Below are positions 8,908 through 17,104 of a stretch of DNA of 64,000 nucleotides, piece after piece (the first letter of the stretch is position 1; every line of letters starts with the position of its first letter). A program made the translations under genes and the position numbers. The stretch spans positions 124,001 through 188,000 of the forward strand of contig JALGSU010000021.1 in the NCBI GenBank assembly GCA_029821735.1, given 5' to 3'. The notes beneath the pieces were generated by a model that did no database searches, had not been told where the DNA came from, and worked only from the letters and a program-made list of their open reading frames with translations. The stretch is from Candidatus Zipacnadia bacterium. Lineage in GTDB: Bacteria > Armatimonadota > Zipacnadia > Zipacnadales > UBA5352.

Positions 8908-9765
8908 ATGGCGCGAAGAAGGAAACGCAGTAAGAACCGATCTGACAAGCGCATCCTCTCCGAGAGGCATCGGCAGGTTGCCGATGAGATTGCACTCGAG
9001 GGCGATCTCAGCAATGCCACCGAGGTGTACGAGCATGCGACTCAGGTCGACGACAGCAACGCCGACGCGCTGGTCGGCCTCGGCGATGCCTACGTGGCTC
9101 GCGAGGCGTCAGCGGCCGCATACCGTGCCTACAAGAAAGCCCTCACGGTGCACCCCCGACACGCAGTTGCGCACGCCGCGCTCGCCGATTTCCTCATCAG
9201 GCATGGCCTGCTGAAGCAGGCCACTCGCGCTCAGGAGAAAGCCGTCGAGTGCGATCCTGCGCGCTCCTACTTCCAGTATCGCCTGGCCGAGCTGTATCTG
9301 CTTGCCGGGCGCATGGAGCATGCCGAAGAACGTCTCAACACAGCCATCAGTCTGGAGAGCGACGAGTCGCTGTATCACTATAAACTCGGCGAGCTGCATT
9401 CACGTCGGGGGCATTGGGATGAAGCAGTCGCCGCCTATCTTGATGCCACTCGCCACTCGCCGCTGGACGACTTCTACCTGGTGCGGATGGCGGCGGTGCT
9501 CATTCGGTTGGAGCGCCGCAGTGAAGCCCTTGACGCGCTTCAGCGGGCCGTGCGTATCGACCCCGATAACCTGGCTCACCGCTACTTGCTGGGCGAGTTG
9601 ATGGTGCTGATGGGCGACCTGAGCGGGGGCAACGAGCACATCCGCCGCGCGGGGGGCCTGGACGAGTACGACCGCGACTATGTCGGCCGCATGAAGCTAC
9701 GTTCGGGGCAGATGCTCGAGGACGAGGCGCTCGTGACCATACCCCCCATCGAAGTCCCCGTATGA
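8908..9765 (+). CDS. tetratricopeptide repeat protein
   Basis: 285 residues. A basic N-terminus (MARRRKRSKNRSDKR) precedes five to six TPR-like helical pairs between residues 30 and 260, with typical pieces such as ALVGLGDAYVA, AVAHAALADFLI, YHYKLGELHSRRGHWDEAV and ALDALQRAVRIDPDN. There is no signal peptide or membrane segment, so it is probably a cytoplasmic scaffold. It sits between dtd and an MBL hydrolase with short gaps. Partner and role cannot be inferred. The C-terminus (residues 262-285) is acidic and hydrophobic and not TPR. Confidence 0.85.
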   Translation: MARRRKRSKNRSDKRILSERHRQVADEIALEGDLSNATEVYEHATQVDDSNADALVGLGDAYVAREASAAAYRAYKKALTVHPRHAVAHAALADFLIRHGLLKQATRAQEKAVECDPARSYFQYRLAELYLLAGRMEHAEERLNTAISLESDESLYHYKLGELHSRRGHWDEAVAAYLDATRHSPLDDFYLVRMAAVLIRLERRSEALDALQRAVRIDPDNLAHRYLLGELMVLMGDLSGGNEHIRRAGGLDEYDRDYVGRMKLRSGQMLEDEALVTIPPIEVPV

Positions 9766-9781
9766 CCGGGAAGGAACCCGC

Positions 9782-10408
9782 ATGATCCTCGAGACACTGC
9801 CCGTAGGCCCGCTGGCCGCGAACTGCCACGTCGTCGGCTGTCCGGATACACGCGAGGGATTCGTCATTGACCCCGGCGGCGATGCGCCGGTCATAATCGA
9901 GGCCATCGAGCGGCTGGAGATTTTGGTGCGTTACATCCTCAACACCCACGGGCACGTGGACCATGTGGCTGCCAACGACGCGGTTCGCGACGCCACCGGC
10001 GCCTCGCTCTACATCCACGAGGGCGACCGCGAGATGATCGAGTGCCCTGACCCGGACTGGGCCGCCATGGTAGGCGGCTGGGACCCGTCCGTTCCCGACG
10101 CGACTTTCGGCGAGGGCGACATTCTCACGGTCGGTTCGCTGCAGGTGCAGGTGCTGCACACGCCGGGACACAGCCCCGGTTGCGTGTGCCTGAGCGTGGG
10201 TGGCGACCTGTTCACCGGCGACACACTCTTCGCCAGCGGCATCGGTCGCAGCGATCTGCCCGGTGGGAATTGGGAGACGCTGCAGGCCTCGCTGAGGCGC
10301 CTGATGGCGGAGATCGACCCCGCCATGCGCGTACACCCCGGCCACGGGCCCTCGTCCACCATGGGCGAGGAGATTCGCGTGAACCCGTGGCTGGCCGAGT
10401 TGCGCTGA
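9782..10408 (+). CDS. MBL-fold metallo-hydrolase (glyoxalase II-like)
   Basis: 208 residues of the metallo-beta-lactamase fold. The metal-binding motif THGHVDHVAAN (HxHxDH) is followed by HTPGHSPG, the bridging Asp in FTGDTLF, and HPGHGPSST, the complete ligand set of a dinuclear hydrolase. Small family members without the C-terminal glyoxalase II domain hydrolyse thioesters or related esters. No signal peptide, so it is cytoplasmic. GGAAGG precedes the ATG. It is the last gene of the dtd group; a new promoter follows at 10438. Confidence 0.88.
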   Translation: MILETLPVGPLAANCHVVGCPDTREGFVIDPGGDAPVIIEAIERLEILVRYILNTHGHVDHVAANDAVRDATGASLYIHEGDREMIECPDPDWAAMVGGWDPSVPDATFGEGDILTVGSLQVQVLHTPGHSPGCVCLSVGGDLFTGDTLFASGIGRSDLPGGNWETLQASLRRLMAEIDPAMRVHPGHGPSSTMGEEIRVNPWLAELR

Positions 10409-10437
10409 GCCCGAACCGGCCCCACCCGCCCCCGACC

Positions 10438-10467
10438 TTGCCCACCCATGAGGCTTCGTGTTAGAAT
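10438..10467 (+). promoter_or_regulatory. probable promoter for the SPOR-deoB-deoA operon
   Basis: TTGCCC (10438-10443) and TAGAAT (10462-10467) are spaced by 18 bases, 59 bases upstream of the chosen SPOR-protein start at 10526. The -35 is imperfect. Confidence 0.5.
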
Positions 10468-10525
10468 TGCCCACGGATTGCACCCGAAGCTTGCTTTGCA
10501 GCCGAAATCACCGGAGGGTCCGCTG

Positions 10526-11245
10526 ATGGCGCCGAAAAAGTCGACACTGGGCGAACGCCTGATGGAGAGCCTGAGATTCTGGGCTGTAGTGGCGATCATT
10601 TGTGGCGTCGTGGGCCTCGTCGCGTACACCGTCGGTAAGCGATACGTCGGCTCCCACCTGCACGAGATGGAGGTCAAGGAGGGCGCCCCGCAGATATCGC
10701 CGCTGGGCGGCAGCGATATGGTGCGTCCGGACGACAGTGATACGCCTCCGGAGAAACCTATCGTCGTGGTGACCGAGCGTGAGCCCACTCCGCGCGAGCG
10801 GCGCGAGGCCGAGCGTGAACTCAGCGATCCTCAGGACGGCGCGTCACTGCACGCTGATGAGGCCGCAGACGACGAACCGGACGCCGCCGACGACGATGCC
10901 GACAGCGCGGACGCCGATGACGACGCTGACGCTGACGCCGCCGCTGATCCCGATGAAGATGCAGACGCAGACGATGACGCTGATCCCGATGACGCGGTTG
11001 CGGATGCCAGCGACGATGGCAGCCACGTCGTCTCCGCCGGATCGTTCGCGAACGCGGAGAACGCGAAAGCCCAAGTCAGCAGACTGGCGGGCATGGGCTA
11101 CCACCCCTACGTCACCCACGTTGAGAAGGATGGCGTGACCTTCAGTCGCGTCAACGTTGGCGAGTTCGACTCTCGCACCAAGGCCGACGATGTGGCCGAC
11201 GAGTTGAAAGCCAAGGGCTTTGACGCGGCCGTCTGGACCCGTTGA
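10526..11245 (+). CDS. SPOR-domain membrane protein with Asp/Ala-rich linker
   Basis: 239 residues from the ATG at 10526, which is preceded by CGGAGG at good spacing; an upstream in-frame ATG at 10448 lacks one and would overlap the promoter. One transmembrane helix (about 15-35), an extracytoplasmic stretch, then about 60 residues almost entirely Asp and Ala (10850-11010), and a C-terminal SPOR domain (VVSAGSFANAENAKAQ...GFDAAVW). SPOR domains bind peptidoglycan strands lacking stem peptides at division septa. The linker is encoded by degenerate GA(C/T)GC(N) hexamers, which could be replication-unstable. It overlaps the first bases of the TTG in front of deoB. Confidence 0.85.
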   Translation: MAPKKSTLGERLMESLRFWAVVAIICGVVGLVAYTVGKRYVGSHLHEMEVKEGAPQISPLGGSDMVRPDDSDTPPEKPIVVVTEREPTPRERREAERELSDPQDGASLHADEAADDEPDAADDDADSADADDDADADAAADPDEDADADDDADPDDAVADASDDGSHVVSAGSFANAENAKAQVSRLAGMGYHPYVTHVEKDGVTFSRVNVGEFDSRTKADDVADELKAKGFDAAVWTR

Positions 11246-11247
11246 CC

Positions 11248-12438
11248 ATGGCGGGTACCACGCGCGTGACGGTGATCGTGCTCGACAGCGTTGGTGTGGG
11301 GGGAGCGCCCGACGTCGCTGACTACGGCGACGCGGGCAGCGATACCCTCGGCAACCTTTCGCGGGCGATCGGCGGGCTGCGGCTGCCGGTCCTGCAGTCT
11401 CTTGGTCTGGGTAATCTGGCGCAGATCGAGGGAGTGCCCCCGGCCGCGAATCCGCGGGCCGCGTGGGGACGCATGACCGAGCGCTCTGCAGGCAAGGATA
11501 CGACCGCCGGTCACTGGGAGATGATGGGTATCATCTCTCGAACGCCCTTCCCGGTCTACCCCGACGGCTTCCCCGGAAGTCTGATCGCCGAGCTTGCGCG
11601 CCGGTGCGGCCGCCCGATCATTGGCAACCGCCCCGCGTCAGGCACGGTCATTATCGAGGAGCTACTGGCTGAGCATCTGCACCGGGGCGCGCTGATCGTC
11701 TACACCTCCGCCGACAGTGTCCTGCAGATCGCGGCCCACGAAGACGTTGTGCCCGTGGCCGAGCTGTATCGCTGCTGCGAGATCGCGCGCGAGATGATGG
11801 TGGGCGAGCACGCCGTCTCGCGGGTAATCGCGCGACCCTTTGTGGGTGAGCCCGGTGACCTGCAGCGCACTGACCGCCGCCGCGACTTCTCGCTGCCGCC
11901 GCCGGAGCAGACGGTTCTGGATGCGCTGACCGAGGCAGGCGTGAACGCCTGCGGCATCGGCAAGATCGGCGACATCTTCGCCCATCGCGGCGTCTCGGAG
12001 GAAGTGCACACTGCCTCGAACGCCGATGGCTGCGAGCGCATCATTGAGCGGCTCGACACACAGTCTGAGGGCATGATCTTCGCGAACCTGAACGATTTCG
12101 ACTCGAAGTGGGGGCACCGGAACAACGCGGAGGGTTACGCGGCGGCGCTGGTTGAGGTCGATGGTTATCTGCCCTCAATGCTCGATCGGCTGGACGAGCG
12201 CGACTTGCTCTTCATCACCGCGGACCACGGCTGCGACCCGACCACCGAGAGCACGGACCACTCGCGCGAGCAGGTGCCGTTGCTGGTGACGGGAGGCGGC
12301 GTGCACGCGGGCACCGAACTTGGAGTGCGCGACAGCTTCGCTGACCTGGGCGCGACGGTCAGTGAGGCGCTGGGCGTCGCGCCGCCTGCGGTCGGCATGA
12401 GTTTCCTGGGCGAGATGATCGCTCGTGATGGGCAATGA
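11248..12438 (+). CDS. deoB: phosphopentomutase
   Basis: 396 residues. DeoB interconverts (deoxy)ribose 1-phosphate and 5-phosphate in nucleoside salvage. It is an alkaline-phosphatase-superfamily enzyme; visible motifs are VLDSVGVGGAPD with the first metal Asp, GKDTTAGHWEM with the phosphorylated Thr, and TADHGCDPTT near the C-terminus. Length is normal. The ATG at 11248 is preferred over the TTG at 11242. Its stop overlaps the deoA/pdp start (ATGA), so translation is probably coupled; the two enzymes act in sequence. Confidence 0.95.
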   Translation: MAGTTRVTVIVLDSVGVGGAPDVADYGDAGSDTLGNLSRAIGGLRLPVLQSLGLGNLAQIEGVPPAANPRAAWGRMTERSAGKDTTAGHWEMMGIISRTPFPVYPDGFPGSLIAELARRCGRPIIGNRPASGTVIIEELLAEHLHRGALIVYTSADSVLQIAAHEDVVPVAELYRCCEIAREMMVGEHAVSRVIARPFVGEPGDLQRTDRRRDFSLPPPEQTVLDALTEAGVNACGIGKIGDIFAHRGVSEEVHTASNADGCERIIERLDTQSEGMIFANLNDFDSKWGHRNNAEGYAAALVEVDGYLPSMLDRLDERDLLFITADHGCDPTTESTDHSREQVPLLVTGGGVHAGTELGVRDSFADLGATVSEALGVAPPAVGMSFLGEMIARDGQ

Positions 12439-13766
12439 GCATGGACATCAGACGGCTGAGTGAACGCAAGCGTCACGGCCAGGAGTTGGCCGCTGACGAA
12501 CTGCGCGAGGTGGTGGCAGCATACACCGCTGGCGATATAGGTGATGCGCCGATGGCCGCCTGGCTGATGGCCGTGTGCTGCGAGGGCATGACTGAGGCGG
12601 AGGCCTGGGCACTCACCGAGGCGATGACCGACTCGGGTGAGCGCCTGGACCTGTCCGGGCTGTCGCGTCCGACGGTGGACAAGCATTCAACGGGTGGCGT
12701 GGGGGACAAGGTCACGCTCGTGGCTGGCCCGATCGCAGCGGCGTGCGGCGCCTGCGTTGCGAAGATGTCCGGTCGCGGGCTGGGCCACACCGGGGGGACG
12801 ATCGACAAGCTTGAGACCATCCCGGGGCTGAGCACGCAGGTCGCTCCTGACGATTTCATGGCCCAGGCGGAGCGCGTGGGGCTGGTCGTGGCAGCGCAGA
12901 GCATGGCCCTCGCGCCCGCCGATGGCAAGATGTATGCGCTGCGCGACGCCACCGGTACGGTGGACAGTCCCGCCCTGATTGCCTCGTCGATCATGAGCAA
13001 GAAGTTGGCCGCGGGCGCCGACGCAATTGTGCTCGACGTCACGGTGGGCAGCGGGGCCTTCATGCGCGAGCGGGTCGAGGCGTTGTCGCTGGCCGAGCTG
13101 ATGGTGAGTATCGGCAGGCGCGCGGGACGCTGCGTCGGCGCGCTGCTGACCGACATGGATCAGCCCCTCGGCGAAGCGGTGGGCAATGCCATCGAGGTCG
13201 AGGAGGCCGTGAGGGCGCTGCGCGGACTCGGGCCGCGTGATGTTCACGAGGTGTCCGTGGCGGTCGCTGCCTGGATGCTGGTGGCTGCGCGGATAGCCGC
13301 CGACGAGGCGTCCGGCCGCGCTATGGCTGAGGAAGCTATCGCCTCGGGGGCCGCGCTGGACGCGTTGCGTGAGATGGTGCAGGCGCAGGGCGGCGACGTG
13401 GCGGCGCTGGACCGGCCCATGCTGGGGCACGAGTCCGCGGAACTGGGCCGCTGGGGCGCGAGCGAAGCCGGCTGGGTCACGTGTCTGGATGCGCGAGGCG
13501 TCGGCTACGCGGCGCTGGCCGCGGGCGCTGGCAGGCGGCGCAAAACCGACGAAGTGGATCCGGCCGCCGGTGTCCGCCTGCTGCGCAAGGTGGGCGACTG
13601 CGTGGAGCCAGGCGACATTCTCGCGGAGGTGACGGCGCGATCGCATGAGCGGTTGATCGCTGCCTTCGAGGAACTTGACCGAGCCTATCAGATCGGCAAT
13701 GAACGGCCTGAGCTTGGGCCGCTTGTGCTGGACATCATCACACCTTCAGCGGAGGTCGCGCCATGA
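12435..13766 (+). CDS. deoA: thymidine / pyrimidine-nucleoside phosphorylase
   Basis: 443 residues. The enzyme cleaves pyrimidine (deoxy)nucleosides with phosphate to base and (deoxy)ribose 1-phosphate, the substrate of the preceding DeoB. The family signature around STGGVGDKVTL, KMSGRGLGHTGGTIDKLE (glycine-rich phosphate site) and DGKMYALRD is clear, as is the C-terminal barrel-sandwich domain (KVGDCVEPGDIL). DeoA and Pdp cannot be separated by eye; the length and the short N-terminus fit both. ATGA overlap with deoB and with the next membrane gene shows tight operon structure. Confidence 0.93.
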   Translation: MSMDIRRLSERKRHGQELAADELREVVAAYTAGDIGDAPMAAWLMAVCCEGMTEAEAWALTEAMTDSGERLDLSGLSRPTVDKHSTGGVGDKVTLVAGPIAAACGACVAKMSGRGLGHTGGTIDKLETIPGLSTQVAPDDFMAQAERVGLVVAAQSMALAPADGKMYALRDATGTVDSPALIASSIMSKKLAAGADAIVLDVTVGSGAFMRERVEALSLAELMVSIGRRAGRCVGALLTDMDQPLGEAVGNAIEVEEAVRALRGLGPRDVHEVSVAVAAWMLVAARIAADEASGRAMAEEAIASGAALDALREMVQAQGGDVAALDRPMLGHESAELGRWGASEAGWVTCLDARGVGYAALAAGAGRRRKTDEVDPAAGVRLLRKVGDCVEPGDILAEVTARSHERLIAAFEELDRAYQIGNERPELGPLVLDIITPSAEVAP

Positions 13767-14152
13767 CTGAAGATCCCCGCCTGTGGGTCGGACTGACCGT
13801 CGTCGTCGTGGGCGCCATGGCCTTCTTCACCGTTGCGTTGCTCATCAGCTCGCGTGGTGAGGAAGCTGGGCGAGTGAAACGCGCTCTCGCCATCATCTGG
13901 GCATGCGCCTTGGGAGCTCTCGGCGTTGCCTGGTGGCTGCGTTCGCAACTGGGAGGGCCGGTCGTGGACCTCGATCTGTCCGCCTCACCCAATGTGATGT
14001 CGCGTTCACTTGAGGATGGGCAAATGCCTGTCGTGCTGGCGGGCCTCGCGATCCTGGCGGGTCTATGTGTGACCGCGCTCATCACGCTTCGCAGGCTGAT
14101 GGCCAGCATCCCTGCCGAAGAGATTGAGCCGGACGTGGAGGATGGCTCGTGA
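13763..14152 (+). CDS. small membrane protein of unknown function
   Basis: 129 residues with three hydrophobic helices (about 9-29, 40-60 and 90-110) and an acidic C-terminus ending EEIEPDVEDGS. The start overlaps the deoA stop by four bases and the stop overlaps the metallophosphoesterase start by four, so it is translationally coupled on both sides. No domain recognised. It may help anchor or regulate the following membrane-tethered phosphoesterase, but that is only positional inference. Confidence 0.75.
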   Translation: MTEDPRLWVGLTVVVVGAMAFFTVALLISSRGEEAGRVKRALAIIWACALGALGVAWWLRSQLGGPVVDLDLSASPNVMSRSLEDGQMPVVLAGLAILAGLCVTALITLRRLMASIPAEEIEPDVEDGS

Positions 14153-15066
14153 CCATTGTTGCGATCGTCCTGTGGCTTGCGCTGGCCCTCGCGGGCATCT
14201 TCATATACTATGTCCGGTACGTGGAGCCGCGCAGCTTTGAGATCACGCACCTGGAGCTGCGCTTCGAGGACTTACCGGCGGGTCTGGACGGGTTGACGAT
14301 CACGCATCTGTCGGACTTCCACTGCCAGCCCACCGCTGGCAGCCATTTCACCAGCGCCGAGGCCGTGCGGCTGGCGGGTGAAGCTGGCTCGGACCTGATT
14401 GTGGTGTCCGGCGATCTGCTCGACGGTTACGACCTGGTGGACATCAGCGGCCCGCAGCTTGAGGGCATGACCGCACCCCTGGGGGTGTGGGCGGTGCTCG
14501 GCAATCACGATCACTACTGTTTCTACGCGATGGGTTCGCGGATGCCGCCCGAGCCACCGGTGGCCGAAATCCAGCGTTCGCTTGCCGAGCATGGCGTCGA
14601 GGCGCTCAGCAACGAGTGCCGGACGCTCTCGATCGATGGTGCGACGCTGGCGCTGGTAGGCTGCGACGATGTGGCCTCGGGCAACGATGATCTGTCGGCG
14701 GCCATGGACGGCTGCGGGGCCGCTGACTTGACCGTGCTGCTGGCGCACAGCCCGGACGTTCTCGATGACCCGGACGCGGCGCGCGCCGACCTGATTCTGT
14801 GCGGGCATACACATGGCGGGCAATTGCGCCTGCCGGGCATTGGCTCACCGTGGGCGCCCGTGTGGCGCGATCGGCGTCGCTCGGCAGGACTGATGCGAGC
14901 CGGTGGTCCGCTGTGTTACGTGAACCGCGGGGTGGCCTCCGCCACTCAGGCGAGATTCATGTGCCGACCTGAAGTCGCTATCATTACGCTGCGGCGCGGG
15001 ACAATGGAGGGCGTACGTGAAGTGCCCGTGCGTCGCCCCGCCGCCATGATCGACCCGGATGTTTGA
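14149..15066 (+). CDS. membrane-anchored metallophosphoesterase (YkuE-like)
   Basis: 305 residues. An N-terminal transmembrane helix (about 4-24) is followed by a calcineurin-like phosphoesterase domain with all five blocks: LSDFHC (D-x-H), SGDLLD, LGNHDHY, LAHSPDV and CGHTHGGQ. YkuE-like enzymes act outside the membrane on phosphoesters or lipid-linked substrates; UDP-diacylglucosamine hydrolase-like activity is one alternative. The GTG start lies in a GTGA overlap with the preceding gene. The true substrate is not known. Confidence 0.87.
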   Translation: MTIVAIVLWLALALAGIFIYYVRYVEPRSFEITHLELRFEDLPAGLDGLTITHLSDFHCQPTAGSHFTSAEAVRLAGEAGSDLIVVSGDLLDGYDLVDISGPQLEGMTAPLGVWAVLGNHDHYCFYAMGSRMPPEPPVAEIQRSLAEHGVEALSNECRTLSIDGATLALVGCDDVASGNDDLSAAMDGCGAADLTVLLAHSPDVLDDPDAARADLILCGHTHGGQLRLPGIGSPWAPVWRDRRRSAGLMRAGGPLCYVNRGVASATQARFMCRPEVAIITLRRGTMEGVREVPVRRPAAMIDPDV

Positions 15067-15078
15067 GGAGGTAGTTTT

Positions 15079-15567
15079 GTGAGTGTAAATGTGATCGCCG
15101 GTCGGATAATGCAGTCGCTGGGCATGGGTGGCAAGCAGCCCGAGCTCACTCGCGATCAGGCCTTTGAGGCCCGACCGGTTCGCAATCCTGAACTGAAGTG
15201 GCGCGTCAATGACGAAGAGTGCGTTGAGGTAGTTATCCCGCGCCGCCAGGACCGCATTGGCCGCATCATGGGATTCGTCTTCGCAGTGCCTGAGAGCCGC
15301 CCCGTCATTCTCGACGACGTGGGTACCTTCGTGTGGGGGCTGTGTGACGGCGAGAACACGGTCGCGGACCTCGTCACTTCCTTGCGCGACGAGTACAAGC
15401 TTGGCGAGCGCGAAGTCGAGGTGTCCCTGACCGAATACCTGCGGCTGCTCGGCAAGCGAGGCATGATCGGCTTCGTCGTGCCCGAAGACGAGGACGCGGA
15501 GACCGACGCGGAGCCCAGCGGCGACGCAGACGCTGAGCCCGAGACCGAGGGCGACGCCGAGGCCTGA
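15079..15567 (+). CDS. PqqD-like (RRE-fold) protein with acidic tail
   Basis: 162 residues, starting with GTG eight bases after GAGGAGG. Residues about 50-135 match the PqqD winged-helix pattern: VILDDVGTFVWGLCDG, then TVADLV and a third helix with LLGKRGMIGF. PqqD domains bind leader peptides of RiPP precursors, but no radical-SAM maturase or precursor is nearby. The last 27 residues are almost only Asp, Glu, Ala and Gly. It lies in the plus-strand operon between the phosphoesterase and the USP-like gene. Role unknown. Confidence 0.75.
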   Translation: MSVNVIAGRIMQSLGMGGKQPELTRDQAFEARPVRNPELKWRVNDEECVEVVIPRRQDRIGRIMGFVFAVPESRPVILDDVGTFVWGLCDGENTVADLVTSLRDEYKLGEREVEVSLTEYLRLLGKRGMIGFVVPEDEDAETDAEPSGDADAEPETEGDAEA

Positions 15568-15602
15568 GGCCATTTGGGCCTGCGGCAAAGGGGTCAGGTC
15601 AG

Positions 15603-16445
15603 ATGCCCAGAAACATCATGGTCGGTTACGATGGATCGCGCCTGTCGCAGGTGGCGGCCGAGCAGGCGCTGGCGCTGGCTGAAGCCGTCGGTGCCCGAGT
15701 GCGCGTGGTGCATGTGCAGCACGCCCCCGACACCGGCGACGAGTTCGCGGCCGGCGAGCGCGAGGTGGACGTGGTGCGCGCCGCCATGCCTCCCGCGGGC
15801 GCCGAGGACGATGCCGACGAACTCCCCGACGAGATCATGGACATGGAGGACCTGCGCCTCCAGTGCGAGCGGCGGCACATCGTGTGCGAAGAGGAGTTCC
15901 TGTATGGGCGCAGCCCCGGCCCGCGCCTGCTGCGGCACAGCTGGCTCACCGATCTGCTGGTGCTGGGACGGGGCAAGGAGCGAGGGCGTCGCTCGGCGGA
16001 CGTGGGGCCAACCACCGAATTCCTGCTCTCCGAGTTGGTGTCGCCAACGCTCGTCTGTGCCCGGCAGTACATTGAGGTCCGCTCTGTGCTGGTGCCCTAC
16101 AAAGTGTCCATCAGCGGCGGGCGTGCGCTCTCGTTTGCGGCACGCCTGTGCGAGGAGATCAACGCTTCGCTCAACGTGCTGGTGTGCGAACCGAACCGTC
16201 ACGAGGCGGGTAAGGCGTTGGAGCAGGCCGAACGGGCGTTGCGAGCCTATAACGTCGAGGGTGAACACGCCATATCGCTGACGCCGCCGCTGGAAGCGCT
16301 GCGCACCGCGGCCCTTGCCCGCGACGTCTCCCTGATCATCGTCCCCGGCGCTCACAAGCGCAACTATCTGCTTCCCTGGTCACGCAACGAAGTGCTCTGG
16401 CGTGCGCTGGAGTTGCCCACCACAGCCGTGCTGGCCTATCCGTAG
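15603..16445 (+). CDS. tandem universal stress protein-like protein
   Basis: 280 residues. The first half begins IMVGYDGSRLSQVAAEQALALA, a UspA alpha/beta start, and contains DLLVLGRGKERG followed by TTEFLLSEL, resembling the UspA ATP-loop. The second half starts again at SVLVPYKVSISGGRALSFAARL and ends ALELPTTAVLAYP, a second diverged UspA unit. UspA proteins bind nucleotides and respond to stress; here the P-loop is partly degenerate. It is the last gene of the operon and ends facing the minus-strand DUF456 gene. Confidence 0.7.
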   Translation: MPRNIMVGYDGSRLSQVAAEQALALAEAVGARVRVVHVQHAPDTGDEFAAGEREVDVVRAAMPPAGAEDDADELPDEIMDMEDLRLQCERRHIVCEEEFLYGRSPGPRLLRHSWLTDLLVLGRGKERGRRSADVGPTTEFLLSELVSPTLVCARQYIEVRSVLVPYKVSISGGRALSFAARLCEEINASLNVLVCEPNRHEAGKALEQAERALRAYNVEGEHAISLTPPLEALRTAALARDVSLIIVPGAHKRNYLLPWSRNEVLWRALELPTTAVLAYP

Positions 16446-16467
16446 AGGGCAGGAGCCCTGGCCGCGT

Positions 16468-17070
16468 TCAGAAGAGCGTGGGGAATGTGGTCACGAGCAC
16501 GATGGCGGCCATGATGCCCACCAGTATGCCCTTGAGGATGCTCCCCGACATTCGCCCCAGCAGCGCTCCCCAGCCTGTCCGCTTCGCGTCTTCCGGGGAC
16601 TTGCCGCGCCGCAGTTCGGACCAGTAACCGCCGAGGAAGCCGCCCAGCATGCCCAGCCCTATAGGCGGTATCACGCTGACCAGCACTACTCCGACCGGCC
16701 CGCCCAGGATGCCGATCATCCCCAGCAGTGGCGCTACGCCTCCGCCGACCGCTACTCCGACGAAGCCGCCCACCATGGTCCAGACACCCGTTGAGGTGGT
16801 GGCGCCGGTGTTCTTGATACCGGCCAACGCCATCAGGCTCTCCATCAGTTCGGCGAGCAGGGCGATGGCAACGAGGATGATCAGCACCCACCACGGCGGA
16901 CTCTGCCACTGGTGGGCGGCTGAGTAGATGGTGGCGTCGACGATCACGAGCACGCTGCCGGGCAGTCCGAAGAGAGTGCCCGCGACCGCGACAGGCAGGG
17001 CAAGCACGAAGAGCATCTTGCCCAGCACGATGCCGATGATTTTCAGTATGCCGAGGACCGTCGCCCACAT
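16468..17070 (-). CDS. DUF456 family membrane protein
   Basis: 200 residues with five or six hydrophobic, glycine-rich helices and small linkers: LFGLPGSVLVIVDATIY near the N-terminus, VGVAVGGGVAPLLGMIGILGGPVGVVLVSVIPPIGLG-type central helices split over two segments, and a C-terminal helix. This glycine-zipper composition and the order match DUF456, a membrane family of unknown function. GGGGGGAGC precedes the ATG. It follows the NlpC/P60 gene by 35 bases and probably shares its promoter. Confidence 0.75.
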   Translation of the reverse strand: MWATVLGILKIIGIVLGKMLFVLALPVAVAGTLFGLPGSVLVIVDATIYSAAHQWQSPPWWVLIILVAIALLAELMESLMALAGIKNTGATTSTGVWTMVGGFVGVAVGGGVAPLLGMIGILGGPVGVVLVSVIPPIGLGMLGGFLGGYWSELRRGKSPEDAKRTGWGALLGRMSGSILKGILVGIMAAIVLVTTFPTLF

Positions 17071-17104
17071 GGGGCTTTGCTCCCCCCGCCCGGCTCCGGA
17101 ACCC

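Noticed and set aside
15079..16445. RiPP biosynthesis cluster around the PqqD-like gene
   Set aside because: No radical-SAM enzyme, peptidase, transporter or short precursor ORF was seen beside it.
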